From contig NZ_SVFW01000008.1 in NCBI RefSeq assembly GCF_015056685.1, positions 36,201 to 98,530 of the forward strand: a stretch of DNA of 62,330 bases, read 5' to 3'. The notes under the pieces were generated by a model. The model worked only from the letters and a program-made list of their open reading frames with translations. It did no database searches and had not been told where the DNA came from. The position numbers and the translations under genes are program-made. Positions 38,385 to 48,810 of this stretch are shown in pieces (the stretch's first letter is position 1; each line of letters starts with the position of its first letter). The stretch is from Butyrivibrio sp. Lineage in GTDB: Bacteria > Bacillota > Clostridia > Lachnospirales > Lachnospiraceae.

Positions 38385-39260
38385 ATGATTATCGTGAAAA
38401 TAATGGGGGGCTTAGGAAACCAACTGTTTCAATATGCACTTTGCTATGCGTTGGAAAAAAAAGGCGCGGATGTTAAAGTAGATACATCTTTTTATGATAG
38501 CTTTAATGAAGAAAATACCGAAAGAGAAAGTATAAGGGAATTGCTTGGTATTGAATTTGAAGAAGCGTCAAGGGATAGCGTGGATATTTATAAAAAGAAG
38601 AATGAGGAAGTGATTTGGAAATATATCTTATCAAGGATTCCTTTGCTTAGGCAATATATTCCATATTATGTTGAAGAGTCAGAGGAATACAAGCGTTGCA
38701 TACTTACTAGAAAAAACGGCTATTTATTTGGGTACTGGCAAACTGCTAAATATTTTAATGATATACGCCCTGTTATATTAGATAAATTTATTAAAATAGA
38801 AAAACCTAAATCTGTTGAGTATACAGAACTAGAAAGAACTATTACTGAAAGTAATCATGCGGTTTCTATTCACATAAGAGGAGGGGACTATTATAACAAG
38901 TATAACATTGAAAAGATGGGAGGCATTTGCAATTTACAATACTATAGCAAGGCAATAGAAATAATCAAAAGTACTTGGAATGATGCTACTTTTTTTGTGT
39001 TTACTGATGATGACAAGTTGGCGAAAAATGTACTACCATCTGATGAAAAATATTATTTTGTAAGATCGACGTTATGGAATGACTATTATGATCTTTTGCT
39101 TATGAGTGAATGTGATGGAAACATTATTGCTAACAGCTCGTTCAGCTGGTGGGCAGCTTGGTTGAATAAAAATAATTCAAAGGTTGTAGTTTCACCAAGG
39201 CAATGGAATAAGACAAAAAGAGTTAGAGACATATATTGTAAGGATTGGATACTTATATAA
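38385..39260 (+). CDS. Alpha-1,2-fucosyltransferase-like (GT11)
   Basis: 291 residues, typical GT11 size. N-terminal KIMGGLGNQLFQYALCYALE is the GDP-fucose transferase start. HxRxGDY appears as SIHIRGGDYYNKY near residue 165. The C-terminal FVFTDDD and ANSSFSWWAAWLN (GT11 motif) are intact. It moves L-fucose from GDP-fucose onto a galactose-type acceptor, making H-antigen-like structures. The stop overlaps the next gene's start (TAATG), tying it to the GT10 gene. Confidence 0.88.
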   Translation: MIIVKIMGGLGNQLFQYALCYALEKKGADVKVDTSFYDSFNEENTERESIRELLGIEFEEASRDSVDIYKKKNEEVIWKYILSRIPLLRQYIPYYVEESEEYKRCILTRKNGYLFGYWQTAKYFNDIRPVILDKFIKIEKPKSVEYTELERTITESNHAVSIHIRGGDYYNKYNIEKMGGICNLQYYSKAIEIIKSTWNDATFFVFTDDDKLAKNVLPSDEKYYFVRSTLWNDYYDLLLMSECDGNIIANSSFSWWAAWLNKNNSKVVVSPRQWNKTKRVRDIYCKDWILI

Positions 39261-40360
39261 TGACGGATTGTAAAATGATGAAAAGAATTGCTATTGTCCC
39301 TTGGGATGATTCAATAAAAAAAGATAGCGTATATATTCCTAGAGAAGATGGGTATAAAGGAACGCATGTATTATTTGCAGAAGCATTTAGAAGTAGGGGG
39401 ATTGAGTTTCATACTATAGATTGCTATGAAAAACTAGAGGATATAGATTGTTTTCTGTTTTTTAGTGTTAATTACAAATGGTATAAGGAAATAATGCAAC
39501 GTAATTTGCTTGATAGAGCTTTTTACTGTTCTGCTGAACCTCCAGTTGTAGTACCAAAGAATACTAAAGAAGGTTATGCTAAACTGCTTAAGTGGTTTGG
39601 GGGAATACTGACATGGAACTATGATCTGGTTGACAACAGGCGTATCTTTAAAAGAAATATTCCATTCGATTTTGTGAAAAGGTATGGAGACGTTGATTAT
39701 AAAGATAGAAAATTAATAACTTCGATTTCTGGAAATAAGACGTCAGATAATGAAAATGAATTATATAGCGAAAGAGAAAAAGTAATAATATGGCTTGAGA
39801 ATAATCATAAAGAGGATTTTGATTTCTATGGAACAGGATGGGATAGTTTATTACATCCATGCTACAAAGGAACTGTCTATGACAAATGTATTACATATCA
39901 TGGCTATAGATTTGCTATTTGTTTCGAAAATTCTAAAAATATAAGAGGATATGTTACAGAAAAAATATGTGATTGCTTATGTAGTGGAATAGTACCAATA
40001 TACTTGGGAGCAGATGATGTTTCGTTATATATTCCCAAGGAAGCATTCATTGATTATAGTGAGTATTCCTCTTTAGAAGATTTATATGCATATTTAAAAA
40101 ATATGTCTGAGAAAGAATATATGGGATATATTGACGCAGCCAAAAAGTATGTGGATAACCCTAATGAGGAAATGTTCAGTGCAGATGTTCTGTGTAGAGA
40201 AGTAATATATGCATATGAAAATTGCCAAGCAGACGTGGCCCCGGGATTTAGTGAAAGAGTGTATGTGTATAAAAAATACATTCTGCAAGCCACTGATAAG
40301 ATGCTGCTTAATTTGCGTATAAAGGCGTCGAAAGTAAAAAGAAAGCTTAGGATAGAATAA
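39260..40360 (+). CDS. Alpha-1,3-fucosyltransferase-like (GT10)
   Basis: About 366 residues. The GT10 core is clear: a 'first cluster' YHGYRFAICFENSKNIRGYV followed by TEKICDCLCSGIVPIYLGA, the GDP-fucose-binding region of bacterial FucT enzymes. Upstream ILTWNYDLVDNRRIFKR and FYGTGWDS also fit. The C-terminus is basic and may associate with the membrane. ATG 39260 overlaps the GT11 stop; ATG 39275 or 39278 are alternative starts. Together with the two GT11 genes it points to a Lewis- or H-like fucosylated glycan. Confidence 0.85.
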   Translation: MTDCKMMKRIAIVPWDDSIKKDSVYIPREDGYKGTHVLFAEAFRSRGIEFHTIDCYEKLEDIDCFLFFSVNYKWYKEIMQRNLLDRAFYCSAEPPVVVPKNTKEGYAKLLKWFGGILTWNYDLVDNRRIFKRNIPFDFVKRYGDVDYKDRKLITSISGNKTSDNENELYSEREKVIIWLENNHKEDFDFYGTGWDSLLHPCYKGTVYDKCITYHGYRFAICFENSKNIRGYVTEKICDCLCSGIVPIYLGADDVSLYIPKEAFIDYSEYSSLEDLYAYLKNMSEKEYMGYIDAAKKYVDNPNEEMFSADVLCREVIYAYENCQADVAPGFSERVYVYKKYILQATDKMLLNLRIKASKVKRKLRIE

Positions 40361-40361
40361 A

Positions 40362-42128
40362 ATGAAAAAGAACATTGAAAAATTAAGGTATATTTTTACA
40401 AGAAGTCAGAAGGCTAATTTGTTTTTTTTGGTTCTTCTAATGATTGTTGGAAGTTTTGTGGAGTTAATTGGTGTAGCGTGTATTATGCCGTTAATTTCGT
40501 TAATAATGGACACTAGAGGTGCGTTGAATGACTATTCTTATATATTGAGCTTATATAGATTTTTCGGGGAACCAGATGATAAAGATTTTATAGTAATAAT
40601 TGCGCTTGGAATATGTGCTATATATTTAGCTAAAAATATATATTTATGCTTCTTACAAGAACGTATTCTCTCTTTTTCATATCGGACTAGAAAGTATATT
40701 TCAATCAAATTGCTGTCTACTTATATGCATGAGCCTTATACATTTCATTTGAATAGAAATATATCGGTATTACAAAGAAGTTTACAGACAGACACAAACC
40801 AATTCATGCTATTAGTCAATAATGCTTTGCATTTGTTGTCAGAAGTAGTGGTATTGTCTGCATTAGGCGTTTTTCTTTTTCATACAAGTCATTCAATAAC
40901 ACTAGTTGTAATGGGAATGCTACTTTTTTGCATAGCGATTTTTGCATTTGTTTCAAAAAATGTCTCTGGCAAAATTGGGAAAAGAAATGAATTATATAAT
41001 GCTAAATTATTGCAATGGATAAATCAGGCGCTTAGCGGAATCAAAGAAGTAAAAGTATTACATAGAGAAAAATACTTCATAGATGAATATAGTAAGTATT
41101 ATGAGAAGACAATTAGAGGCGCAAAAACGAACGAATTATTAACTGCCGTTCCTAAATATATAATAGAAACAGTAAGCATTGTTGGAATGCTAATTGCGAT
41201 AATTATAAAGCTCTCTTTTGGTAAAGATGTAGAGATACAGAGTTTTGTGCCACAATTATCTGCTTTTGCGGTTGCTGCGTTTAGAATATTACCTTCTGTA
41301 GGCAAAATTAATGCTTATATAAATAACATAAATTATTGCATGCCATCACTGGAATTTATATATGATGATTTGAGGAGTATTGAAGACACACCGGAAGAAT
41401 TAGCAAATGAAACAGATGTTTATGAAGGTGCAAAATTTGAGAATAAACTAAGTGTAGATCATGTATTTTACAAATATCCAGATGGAAACGAGTTCGTAAT
41501 TAAAGATATTTCTTTAACTATAAAGAAAGGCCAATCAGTAGCTTTTATTGGAAGCTCTGGAGCCGGAAAAACAACTTTGGCTGATATTATTTTGGGGATT
41601 CTTCAGCCTAATGAGGGAAAAATATCCGTTGATGATTGGAATATTAAAGATAATCCCAATGCATGGCATCAGCTTTTGGGATATATTCCACAAAATATTT
41701 ATATCATAGACGATACTATTCGGAACAATATTGCATTTGGTATTAAGGAAGAGGATATAGACGATGACGCTGTGAATCGTGCTATTGATATGGCACATCT
41801 TAGAGAATTTGTTGATAGTTTGCCTCAAGGAATCAATAGTTTTGTTGGAGATAGGGGGGCTCGAATCTCAGGGGGCCAAAGACAGAGAATTGGAATTGCA
41901 AGAGCGCTATATCACAATCCTGAAATTATGGTTTTAGATGAAGCAACATCAGCTTTAGATAATGAAACGGAAAATGCAGTCATGGAGTCAATTAATTATT
42001 TACAGGGTGAAAAAACTCTTATTATCATAGCACACAGATTAACCACAATAAGAAATGTTGATGTTATTTATGAGGTTAATAATGGCAGGCTTATTGAACG
42101 GACAAAGAAAGAGGTTGGACTTGAATAA
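40362..42128 (+). CDS. ABC exporter, PglK/MsbA-like lipid-linked glycan flippase
   Basis: 588 residues: an N-terminal six-TM ABC-exporter domain (about residues 1-310) fused to an ATPase. The ATPase has Walker A GSSGAGKTTLAD, signature SGGQRQRIGIARAL, Walker B IMVLDEATSALD and switch IIAHRLTTIRN. The arrangement and its place in a glycosyltransferase cluster fit PglK-type flippases that turn lipid-linked oligosaccharides outward. It starts two bases after the GT10 stop. This may serve instead of a Wzx-type flippase, which I do not see in the window. Confidence 0.82.
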   Translation: MKKNIEKLRYIFTRSQKANLFFLVLLMIVGSFVELIGVACIMPLISLIMDTRGALNDYSYILSLYRFFGEPDDKDFIVIIALGICAIYLAKNIYLCFLQERILSFSYRTRKYISIKLLSTYMHEPYTFHLNRNISVLQRSLQTDTNQFMLLVNNALHLLSEVVVLSALGVFLFHTSHSITLVVMGMLLFCIAIFAFVSKNVSGKIGKRNELYNAKLLQWINQALSGIKEVKVLHREKYFIDEYSKYYEKTIRGAKTNELLTAVPKYIIETVSIVGMLIAIIIKLSFGKDVEIQSFVPQLSAFAVAAFRILPSVGKINAYINNINYCMPSLEFIYDDLRSIEDTPEELANETDVYEGAKFENKLSVDHVFYKYPDGNEFVIKDISLTIKKGQSVAFIGSSGAGKTTLADIILGILQPNEGKISVDDWNIKDNPNAWHQLLGYIPQNIYIIDDTIRNNIAFGIKEEDIDDDAVNRAIDMAHLREFVDSLPQGINSFVGDRGARISGGQRQRIGIARALYHNPEIMVLDEATSALDNETENAVMESINYLQGEKTLIIIAHRLTTIRNVDVIYEVNNGRLIERTKKEVGLE

Positions 42129-42996
42129 TAGTTGCAAGTTATCAATTTGTATTCCGGCATTTGAAAATGTAACTGGACTTGAAAGAGCAATAAATTCAAT
42201 TCTGATCCAGACGTTTGATGATTATGAAATAGTAATAAGTGATGATTCTAGGACTAAGGATATATATAGTTATACAGAACAATTAGGGTGTTCCAAAATT
42301 AGATATTATAGAAGTAATAACAAAGGACCTATTTCTAACTGGAATAATGCTTTTGCAAAAGCTAGAGGTGAATATGTTACCTTGTTACATCATGATGATT
42401 GGTACTCTGATGAGAAAAGTGTAGATACGATAATAAGAAAGATGGACCAAGGTGGAGCAAATTTTGCGTTTTGTGAATCTCAGCAAGTTCAACTTGCTGA
42501 GAATGGCGAAAAAGTATTTGAAAAACGTAGATATATAAGAAATGATGATATTAAACAGCTAAAAATTGATTGGAGATACTTGTATTTAGCCAATATAGTA
42601 GGAGCACCAAGTGGTGTTTTTTTAAGAAGGCAATTTGTAGAAGACAATAAAGTTAAATGGGATGAAAACTTGACATGGACTGTTGATTTTGACTATTATA
42701 TGCAAGTCTTTTTGCATGATAATGATTTTATCTGCATAAACGAACCTTTAGTGTGTATTGGAGAAAGTTCAAAGCAACTAACAAGAAACTGTGAGTATAA
42801 TTGGGATCTACAATTCAAGGAATACTTCTATTTGTATAAGAAATATAGACTTAGAAATAGAGAAATGAAGTATACTAGAAAATTACTTGATATATCAAAT
42901 GCTAATGGAAACACAGCCGGAGAACTTTTTAGTTATTTTGGTGACTTGCCTTTTAAGTTTTATTTATTGTATATATGCGATAGGTTAAGAAGATAG
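42121..42996 (+). CDS. Glycosyltransferase family 2 protein
   Basis: About 291 residues. GT-A motifs: LSICIPAFENVTGLERAI at the N-terminus, YEIVISDDSRTKD, and a DxD-type LLHHDDWYSDE near residue 90. The middle has a WTVDFDYYMQVF acceptor-side motif. The best start is TTG 42121 with AGAGG six bases ahead; ATG codons farther upstream in this frame lie deep in the ABC gene. It overlaps the ABC stop by eight bases. Donor sugar unknown. Confidence 0.82.
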   Translation: MNNSCKLSICIPAFENVTGLERAINSILIQTFDDYEIVISDDSRTKDIYSYTEQLGCSKIRYYRSNNKGPISNWNNAFAKARGEYVTLLHHDDWYSDEKSVDTIIRKMDQGGANFAFCESQQVQLAENGEKVFEKRRYIRNDDIKQLKIDWRYLYLANIVGAPSGVFLRRQFVEDNKVKWDENLTWTVDFDYYMQVFLHDNDFICINEPLVCIGESSKQLTRNCEYNWDLQFKEYFYLYKKYRLRNREMKYTRKLLDISNANGNTAGELFSYFGDLPFKFYLLYICDRLRR

Positions 42997-43009
42997 TAAG
43001 GGGATAAGA

Positions 43010-44035
43010 ATGCCTTTTTTAAGCATTATAATACCAATTTTCAATGCTGAAGAGTATTTGGAAACATGTATTAAGAGTATATTGGAGCAGAAATATAGAG
43101 ATTATGAAATAGTTTTAGTTGACGATGGCTCTGAAGATAATTCGGGTAATCTTTGTGATAAATATTGTGAGATGGACCCGAGGGTTAAGGTTATACATCA
43201 ATCTAATAAAGGGTTGGTAAATGCTAGGAGGCAAGGTTTGCTGTTTGCTAGCGGCAAGTATGTTACTTTTATAGATGCGGATGATTATTTAGTAGATGAT
43301 ATATTAGGTAAAATATATGATATTTATCTTGAGTATAATCCTGAAATAGTAGTTTTTGATTACTTTACATTAGAAGAGCAAAAATTAAAAAAACACGTTC
43401 AAAAATTGGATGGGGGATACTTTTATGGTGAGTCATTGAACGAATTTTTGAGTAAAGTGTTGTATTGTGGAGAGTATTTTCACTTCGGGTTAAATCCAAT
43501 AATGTGGAATAAATGGGTAAAAAAAGACTTGTTCTTGAAAAGTATGGAAGTGCCGGATGAAATACGCATAGGTGAAGATGCGGCATATATGTATCCTATG
43601 ATTTTTTCATCAAATAGCATTTATTATGCAAAAAATGTGTATGGATATGTGTATAGAATACAACACAATTCAATGACTCGAGTGGATAAGCACAGAAGAG
43701 CAGATGAGTATGCGATTCTTCTTGATTATTTGTATCATAAATTAAGCGGTAGGAATGCTAGAGGACAATTGGTATATTATGGTGCATGGATGCTCTCTTC
43801 ATATATTGGGAGAGAGAGGCGCTTGCTGTTAGGTGGCAAATTGAGTCTTTCTTTATTTGTGCATAGTCTTTTTATTCTTCGAAGATGCAGTTTTTCACAC
43901 TACTTTAAGAAAATGTATAAGGCATTGGATTTAGCTGGATCTATTGATAGAGTACTACTTGATTATATTTATAAAAACGTCGTAATTGCAGAAATTGAAT
44001 TATTGATGTTTAAGATATATAAAAAATGGAGATAG
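43010..44035 (+). CDS. Glycosyltransferase family 2 protein (EpsE/EpsJ-like)
   Basis: 341 residues. N-terminal LSIIIPIFNAEEYLETCIKS, then EIVLVDDGSEDNSG and the DxD FIDADDYLV near residue 90. C-terminal half contains IRIGEDAAYMYPMIF (the ED catalytic-base region). GGGGA precedes ATG 43010. It adds a sugar residue in the cytoplasm to the growing repeat unit. It is part of the run with the flippase and the following transferase. Confidence 0.87.
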   Translation: MPFLSIIIPIFNAEEYLETCIKSILEQKYRDYEIVLVDDGSEDNSGNLCDKYCEMDPRVKVIHQSNKGLVNARRQGLLFASGKYVTFIDADDYLVDDILGKIYDIYLEYNPEIVVFDYFTLEEQKLKKHVQKLDGGYFYGESLNEFLSKVLYCGEYFHFGLNPIMWNKWVKKDLFLKSMEVPDEIRIGEDAAYMYPMIFSSNSIYYAKNVYGYVYRIQHNSMTRVDKHRRADEYAILLDYLYHKLSGRNARGQLVYYGAWMLSSYIGRERRLLLGGKLSLSLFVHSLFILRRCSFSHYFKKMYKALDLAGSIDRVLLDYIYKNVVIAEIELLMFKIYKKWR

Positions 44036-44038
44036 TAA

Positions 44039-44749
44039 ATGGAAACATTATTTATAGTTATGCCAGCCTATAATGAAGAGGCTAACATAGAGAATGTAAT
44101 TAAACAATGGTATCCTAAATTGGCATGTAAATCGGATGATTCAAGAATGGTGATTGCAGATAAGGGGAGTACTGATAGAACACATGAGATTCTTTTGAAA
44201 ATGATCAACAATGGGTATGATAAGCTAGAAGTGATAGATAGTGTAGAAAAGTATCATGGTCCTAAGGTGATAGCACTCTATAAATATGCAATTGCTAAGA
44301 ATGCTGATTATGTTTTTCAAACTGATTCAGATGGACAAACTAATCCAGACGAGTTTGATGTATTCTGGGAGGATAGAAAGAATTATTCTGCTATATTTGG
44401 TACGAGACCATCTAGGGAAGATGGATTAATGAGAAAATTTGTTGAAAGAGTGGTCTGTGTTATTTTAAAGGTTATATTTGGGGTCAGTGTGTCTGATGCT
44501 AATGCTCCATTCAGATTGTTTGAAGTAAAACAATTAAGCAATTATATAAAAAGGATTCCTGATGATTTTAATTTACCTAATATTATTCTTACTATGTTTT
44601 ATGTGTATTATTCTGAAAAGTGCTCTTTTATACCAATTAGTTTTAGACCAAGGCAAGGGGGGAAGAATAGTATGAATATTGCCAAAATAGTTAAAATTGG
44701 TTCTAAAGCTGTAAGGGACTTTAATGAAATTAAAAGGGAAATGTTATGA
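44039..44749 (+). CDS. GT2, dolichyl-phosphate-mannose-synthase-like (polyprenyl-phosphate sugar synthase)
   Basis: 236 residues, resembling Dpm1/GtrB-type enzymes: IVMPAYNEEANIENVI, then VIADKGSTDRTHEIL, YVFQTDSDGQTNPDEFD (DxDGQ, typical of this group) and VSDANAPFRLFEV. There is no C-terminal TM hairpin, so it may rely on a partner or bind the membrane peripherally. It would make undecaprenyl-phosphate sugar donors for the GT-C and GtrII-like enzymes around it. It overlaps the downstream GT-C gene by four bases (ATGA). Confidence 0.83.
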   Translation: METLFIVMPAYNEEANIENVIKQWYPKLACKSDDSRMVIADKGSTDRTHEILLKMINNGYDKLEVIDSVEKYHGPKVIALYKYAIAKNADYVFQTDSDGQTNPDEFDVFWEDRKNYSAIFGTRPSREDGLMRKFVERVVCVILKVIFGVSVSDANAPFRLFEVKQLSNYIKRIPDDFNLPNIILTMFYVYYSEKCSFIPISFRPRQGGKNSMNIAKIVKIGSKAVRDFNEIKREML

Positions 44750-45885
44750 GCGAAAAAGGGGATAAGTCTTATTTTATATTTGCAATAGCAATATCATTGG
44801 GAGTCATTGCACGTTTTGTTGCTATGACATTAGGCCATAATTATGATTTTGAATCATATTGTATAGTTGGAGAAATAGTTGGAAATAGTAGAAATGTATA
44901 TGCAGAAACTAGTAGATACAATTATGCTCCGCTGTTCTCAATAGTTCAGGGGGGATTTTATAGATTTGCACAGTTTAAAGCAGAGGAATGGAAACTGGTA
45001 TTTAGGGTACTAATTGTAGGAATGTTAACATTGTCAGATGTGGGCATTGCTTGTTGTTTGGCAAAATTGCATTCAATTGGAGCAGCAATCTTTTTTTTTC
45101 TGAATCCTGTTTCTATCATAATTTCAGGGTATCATAATCAGTTTGACAATATGGCTATACTATTTGGCGTGTTGGCAGTGTTTTTTTATAACGATTCTAC
45201 AAAGATAAAATGGAAAGATTTTATCTTTGTAATGATGATTGCGTTGTCATTAATTATGAAACACATTTTTTTTATGTTGCCGATATTTTTATTAGCGAAG
45301 AAAGAGCTTTCTTTCAAGAAAAAGGTATTTTATGCAATAACGCCGCCAACAATTTTTTTGATGAGTTTTATTCCCTATGTAGTGCAAAGTAAGGAAGCAT
45401 TTCTGGGAGTGCTGAATAATGTTTTTCTCTATAGATCTTATAACAATGCACCTTTATTGTTAGGACTTTATAAATTAATCAATTTTCCATTAAGTAAAAG
45501 CTTTGTCGTTTATTTGATGCTAATGCTTATCATGGCTTATCTTACAAGAAAGATGAATATTGAAGAAACCATACTGATTTATATGATATCTATGGTGGCG
45601 TTTTCTTCTGCTGTTGCTAATCAATATTTAGTTATTCCGATGGCAGCCTTGTGTGCACTGAATTTCAGATATGTTGATAAGATATATATGGTAACAGTTA
45701 CGCTTTTTTTGATTCTTAGTTCCGATGGAATAAATTTAATAAATTATGGTGGATTAAGAAAATTGCCTGGTTTAATCATAAATATTTTTGATTTTTACGT
45801 TCAATTTGGATATACCATTGCAGTAATAGTTTTGTGTTTTGCTTTGATTTCTTATTATACTAGAAAAAACAATATAAAACTGTAG
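44746..45885 (+). CDS. GT-C mannosyltransferase-like membrane protein (GT87/PIG-M-like)
   Basis: 379 residues with about ten TM segments. Loop 1 has GHNYDFESYCIVGEIV (acidic, catalytic position) and then NYAPLFSIVQGG. A later ISGYHNQFDNMAILFG matches the G.(H/W).D...A pattern of GT87/PIG-M-like enzymes. Coupled by ATGA overlap to the preceding polyprenyl-phosphate sugar synthase, the two probably act in sequence: one makes the lipid-phosphate sugar, the other transfers it outside the membrane. Confidence 0.7.
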   Translation: MSEKGDKSYFIFAIAISLGVIARFVAMTLGHNYDFESYCIVGEIVGNSRNVYAETSRYNYAPLFSIVQGGFYRFAQFKAEEWKLVFRVLIVGMLTLSDVGIACCLAKLHSIGAAIFFFLNPVSIIISGYHNQFDNMAILFGVLAVFFYNDSTKIKWKDFIFVMMIALSLIMKHIFFMLPIFLLAKKELSFKKKVFYAITPPTIFLMSFIPYVVQSKEAFLGVLNNVFLYRSYNNAPLLLGLYKLINFPLSKSFVVYLMLMLIMAYLTRKMNIEETILIYMISMVAFSSAVANQYLVIPMAALCALNFRYVDKIYMVTVTLFLILSSDGINLINYGGLRKLPGLIINIFDFYVQFGYTIAVIVLCFALISYYTRKNNIKL

Positions 45886-46129
45886 GAAGAGGCTAAGATG
45901 ATGAAGCTAATCCTGATGACATATTAAATGCAAAGGAAGGGGTGAGGACAAAGCTAAAGTGTTTCTTGAATATATAGCTTCTATTTAATGGCTAAATATG
46001 CTGTCAGTATGTCTAATTTTAGAGCTCTCATATACCAAGTACTTTTGACTGTAGGAAATGAAATAACATCTTGAATATGGCTAGATGATAAAATGAGCTT
46101 GTAGTTGTAAGGGGAGATATAAAAAAGAA
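45886..46129. other. Gap with short gene remnant
   Basis: 244 bases. Shifted frames give DDEANPDDILNAKEGVRTKL near 45897-45957, a short peptide-like remnant without a start or end. A GGGGAG ribosome binding site for the next gene ends the gap. No terminator was seen. Confidence 0.35.
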
Positions 46130-48706
46130 ATGATTAAGATAATAATCAATAAGTGTAAACTGCTACAACCATATATGCTTTTAACAGTTCTTGTTTCTAC
46201 AATTTATCTGATGGTTTGTGCAAGACACCATATATATCCATTTGGAAACAGTACTGTTGCACGGGAAGATTTTGCTGGCATGATAGTTCCAAGTTATACA
46301 TTCATTTGGGATGTTATGCATGGTAAAGCCTCTCTTTTTTGGGATTGGTATACGGGGCTCGGACAGAATATGATGGGTGTGGTTGTGCATTTTGATTTAT
46401 TGAGCCCATTTAATCTTCTTTTCTTTTTGTGGGATAGATCAGAACTGAAATATATGATGACGTATTTCATAATGATAAAAATTATTTTTATTTCTTGGTC
46501 AATGTTCTATTTCTTAAATAAAGTTCATTATGAATGCAAATTGGGGATTATGTATTCTTTATTATATGCATTCAGTGGTTTCGTACTACAAAACATGGAA
46601 ACTCCCAGTTGGCTTGAAGCAGTAATGCTATATCCTATGCTATTATTAGGAATCAATGATATTATTCAGAGAAAAAAGTGGATTAAATACTCAATAGTTC
46701 TTACAATGATTTTTATTCTTAGTATTGAACAGAGTTATATGTTTGTATTAAGCATTATTCTGTTGATTTTTGCGTATTTAATTTTTGTCAGCAGGAAAGA
46801 GCAGGGGGCTATAATTATTTGTTTAGCAATTGGTACGATGATAAGTTTCATGATAGCTGCACCGATTTTTATACCAGGCGCTTATCAAGTTGTTAATTCA
46901 TATAGACTTGCTTCTAGAAATTCTTTTTGGGATATAATGAACACGGTTGATTATTCAAATAGATTTAAGTGGCTAATGCTTGTGAATATGTCGATACCTG
47001 CGTCTGTTATTTTGATGTATTTAATAGAAAATAGAAAAATAATAAAAGAAATGCTAAAAAATAAAAGGGTTCAATTCTATATTTTTATTGCATTTGTTTT
47101 TGCTATGCCAATACTTGTTGAAGCATCTAATATTATGTGGTCGGCAGGATCATATGTCAATTTCCCAATGAGATATGCATATATGCTTGAAACATGGATC
47201 TTATTCATATCATTTTTGTGTTATAAAAGACTAAAGTTAGTTTTTTGTGATAATAAATTGCTTTTATTATGTGCTGTTGCCGTTCAGCCATTTTTTTTAT
47301 GTATGGAACATTGGATACTGACTAATAATAAAGGGATGGCTTGGATTGCTATCCTGTTAGCGGGGCATGCGATTAGTGTTATTCCGTTAATGAGCAAACA
47401 TTCAAATTGGAAATGCATATTTTTAGGAACGCTGATTTTAGCCCAATGTTTAATTCTTTTAAATGTGTATTTATTACCTTTCAAACATGAGGATACACCA
47501 AGCCTATTATCTTTCGAAGAGTATGAGGAATTATCTGGTAGTATAAGAAAACCAGTGGAAAGGGTAAAATGCTATGATGGAAATCAAGATAGTAATTATC
47601 CTGTTCTAATTCGGAGGGCTGCTCAGTCAAGTTATATGCATTTAGTTTCAAAAGAACAAATAAGAGAAAACAAAATGCTTGGCTATGCCAACATATATAC
47701 AAGGTTAAGTGATGTTGGCGGTACAGTTTTTTCAGATATGGTCATTGGAGTAAAGGATGTTTTTTCTAAAAAAGAAAATATTCTGCCATCGAAATTATAT
47801 AGAAAGATTGGCGAAAATGAGCATTTTAATATATATCAGACAAAATATCAATATGATGAAGGTATTCTTATAGATGAAAATACAGTTAGAGATATAAATG
47901 AAGGAAGCATTATCTATAACCAAAATTGTTTGGCACATATGATTTTGGGCGTAGATTTATTTACAAGTGCAGAAAGCATGATAAAAGGAAATGAGATTGA
48001 TATTAGAATAAATGGTGAAAAGTGCTTGTATTATTACAATGAAAACGAAGGGAATGTTAGTTTTGAAGTTAATGGGCAGCAAATAGAAGTATATGATAGA
48101 AATGGTAAAAATACGTTTTATCCATCATCGTGGAACAATGGATGTGTACTATTGGGAGTATTTAAAGATGAAGTTGTAAAAATTATAGTTAATGGAGAGC
48201 AGGCGTATGATGCAGACAATTTTTTCACTTTAGATATGGATTTATTGGCTGAAAACGAGCCATACTATGCTGAATCATATAAAGCTAAGTATAGTAATAA
48301 TAGTATAAGCATATATTTAGAAAATAAAAAAGATGGTAAGGAGTTGTTTTTACCTATAAGTGCTGATAAAGGATGGACATGCATAGTCAATGGAAATCTA
48401 TCTGATGTAGAAAAGGTTTACAATGGTGCTTTCATTGGCATACCATTGAAATACGGGAAAAATGAGATAAAACTATATTTCATACCGGTAGGTTTTAAGG
48501 TAGGGGTGGCATTGCTATTGCTTACAATTATGATTATTACACTAGCAATAATAAACAGGTTTGATTATAGAGTAATTGTTAGAAACCAAATATTGCAAAG
48601 AATAGCTATACATTTATTTTATATTATAAGCATGATATTACTATTTGTAATATACATATGTCCAGCTTTGGGTTTTGTATATTCAATAGTAGGTGCATTG
48701 TTTTGA
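46130..48706 (+). CDS. YfhO-family large membrane protein
   Basis: 858 residues with about 14 TM segments; residues around 470-790 form a soluble extracytoplasmic domain. The N-terminus AREDFAGMIVPSYTFIWDVM, FWDWYTGLGQNMMG and FDLLSPFNLLFFLW is the characteristic start of YfhO proteins. YfhO is needed in some Firmicutes for glycosylation of lipoteichoic acid. A similar role in decorating an exported glycan is inferred here. ATG 46130 has GGGGAG about 13 bases upstream, a long spacing. Confidence 0.85.
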   Translation: MIKIIINKCKLLQPYMLLTVLVSTIYLMVCARHHIYPFGNSTVAREDFAGMIVPSYTFIWDVMHGKASLFWDWYTGLGQNMMGVVVHFDLLSPFNLLFFLWDRSELKYMMTYFIMIKIIFISWSMFYFLNKVHYECKLGIMYSLLYAFSGFVLQNMETPSWLEAVMLYPMLLLGINDIIQRKKWIKYSIVLTMIFILSIEQSYMFVLSIILLIFAYLIFVSRKEQGAIIICLAIGTMISFMIAAPIFIPGAYQVVNSYRLASRNSFWDIMNTVDYSNRFKWLMLVNMSIPASVILMYLIENRKIIKEMLKNKRVQFYIFIAFVFAMPILVEASNIMWSAGSYVNFPMRYAYMLETWILFISFLCYKRLKLVFCDNKLLLLCAVAVQPFFLCMEHWILTNNKGMAWIAILLAGHAISVIPLMSKHSNWKCIFLGTLILAQCLILLNVYLLPFKHEDTPSLLSFEEYEELSGSIRKPVERVKCYDGNQDSNYPVLIRRAAQSSYMHLVSKEQIRENKMLGYANIYTRLSDVGGTVFSDMVIGVKDVFSKKENILPSKLYRKIGENEHFNIYQTKYQYDEGILIDENTVRDINEGSIIYNQNCLAHMILGVDLFTSAESMIKGNEIDIRINGEKCLYYYNENEGNVSFEVNGQQIEVYDRNGKNTFYPSSWNNGCVLLGVFKDEVVKIIVNGEQAYDADNFFTLDMDLLAENEPYYAESYKAKYSNNSISIYLENKKDGKELFLPISADKGWTCIVNGNLSDVEKVYNGAFIGIPLKYGKNEIKLYFIPVGFKVGVALLLLTIMIITLAIINRFDYRVIVRNQILQRIAIHLFYIISMILLFVIYICPALGFVYSIVGALF

Positions 48707-48810
48707 AATGATGATATAGTGTACTAGTGTTAGCAACGAGAAGTTATCGCATGACTGACTATTTTTAATTAACACATTATTCTTAAAATGTGCTTAATGA
48801 TAAACAACAA

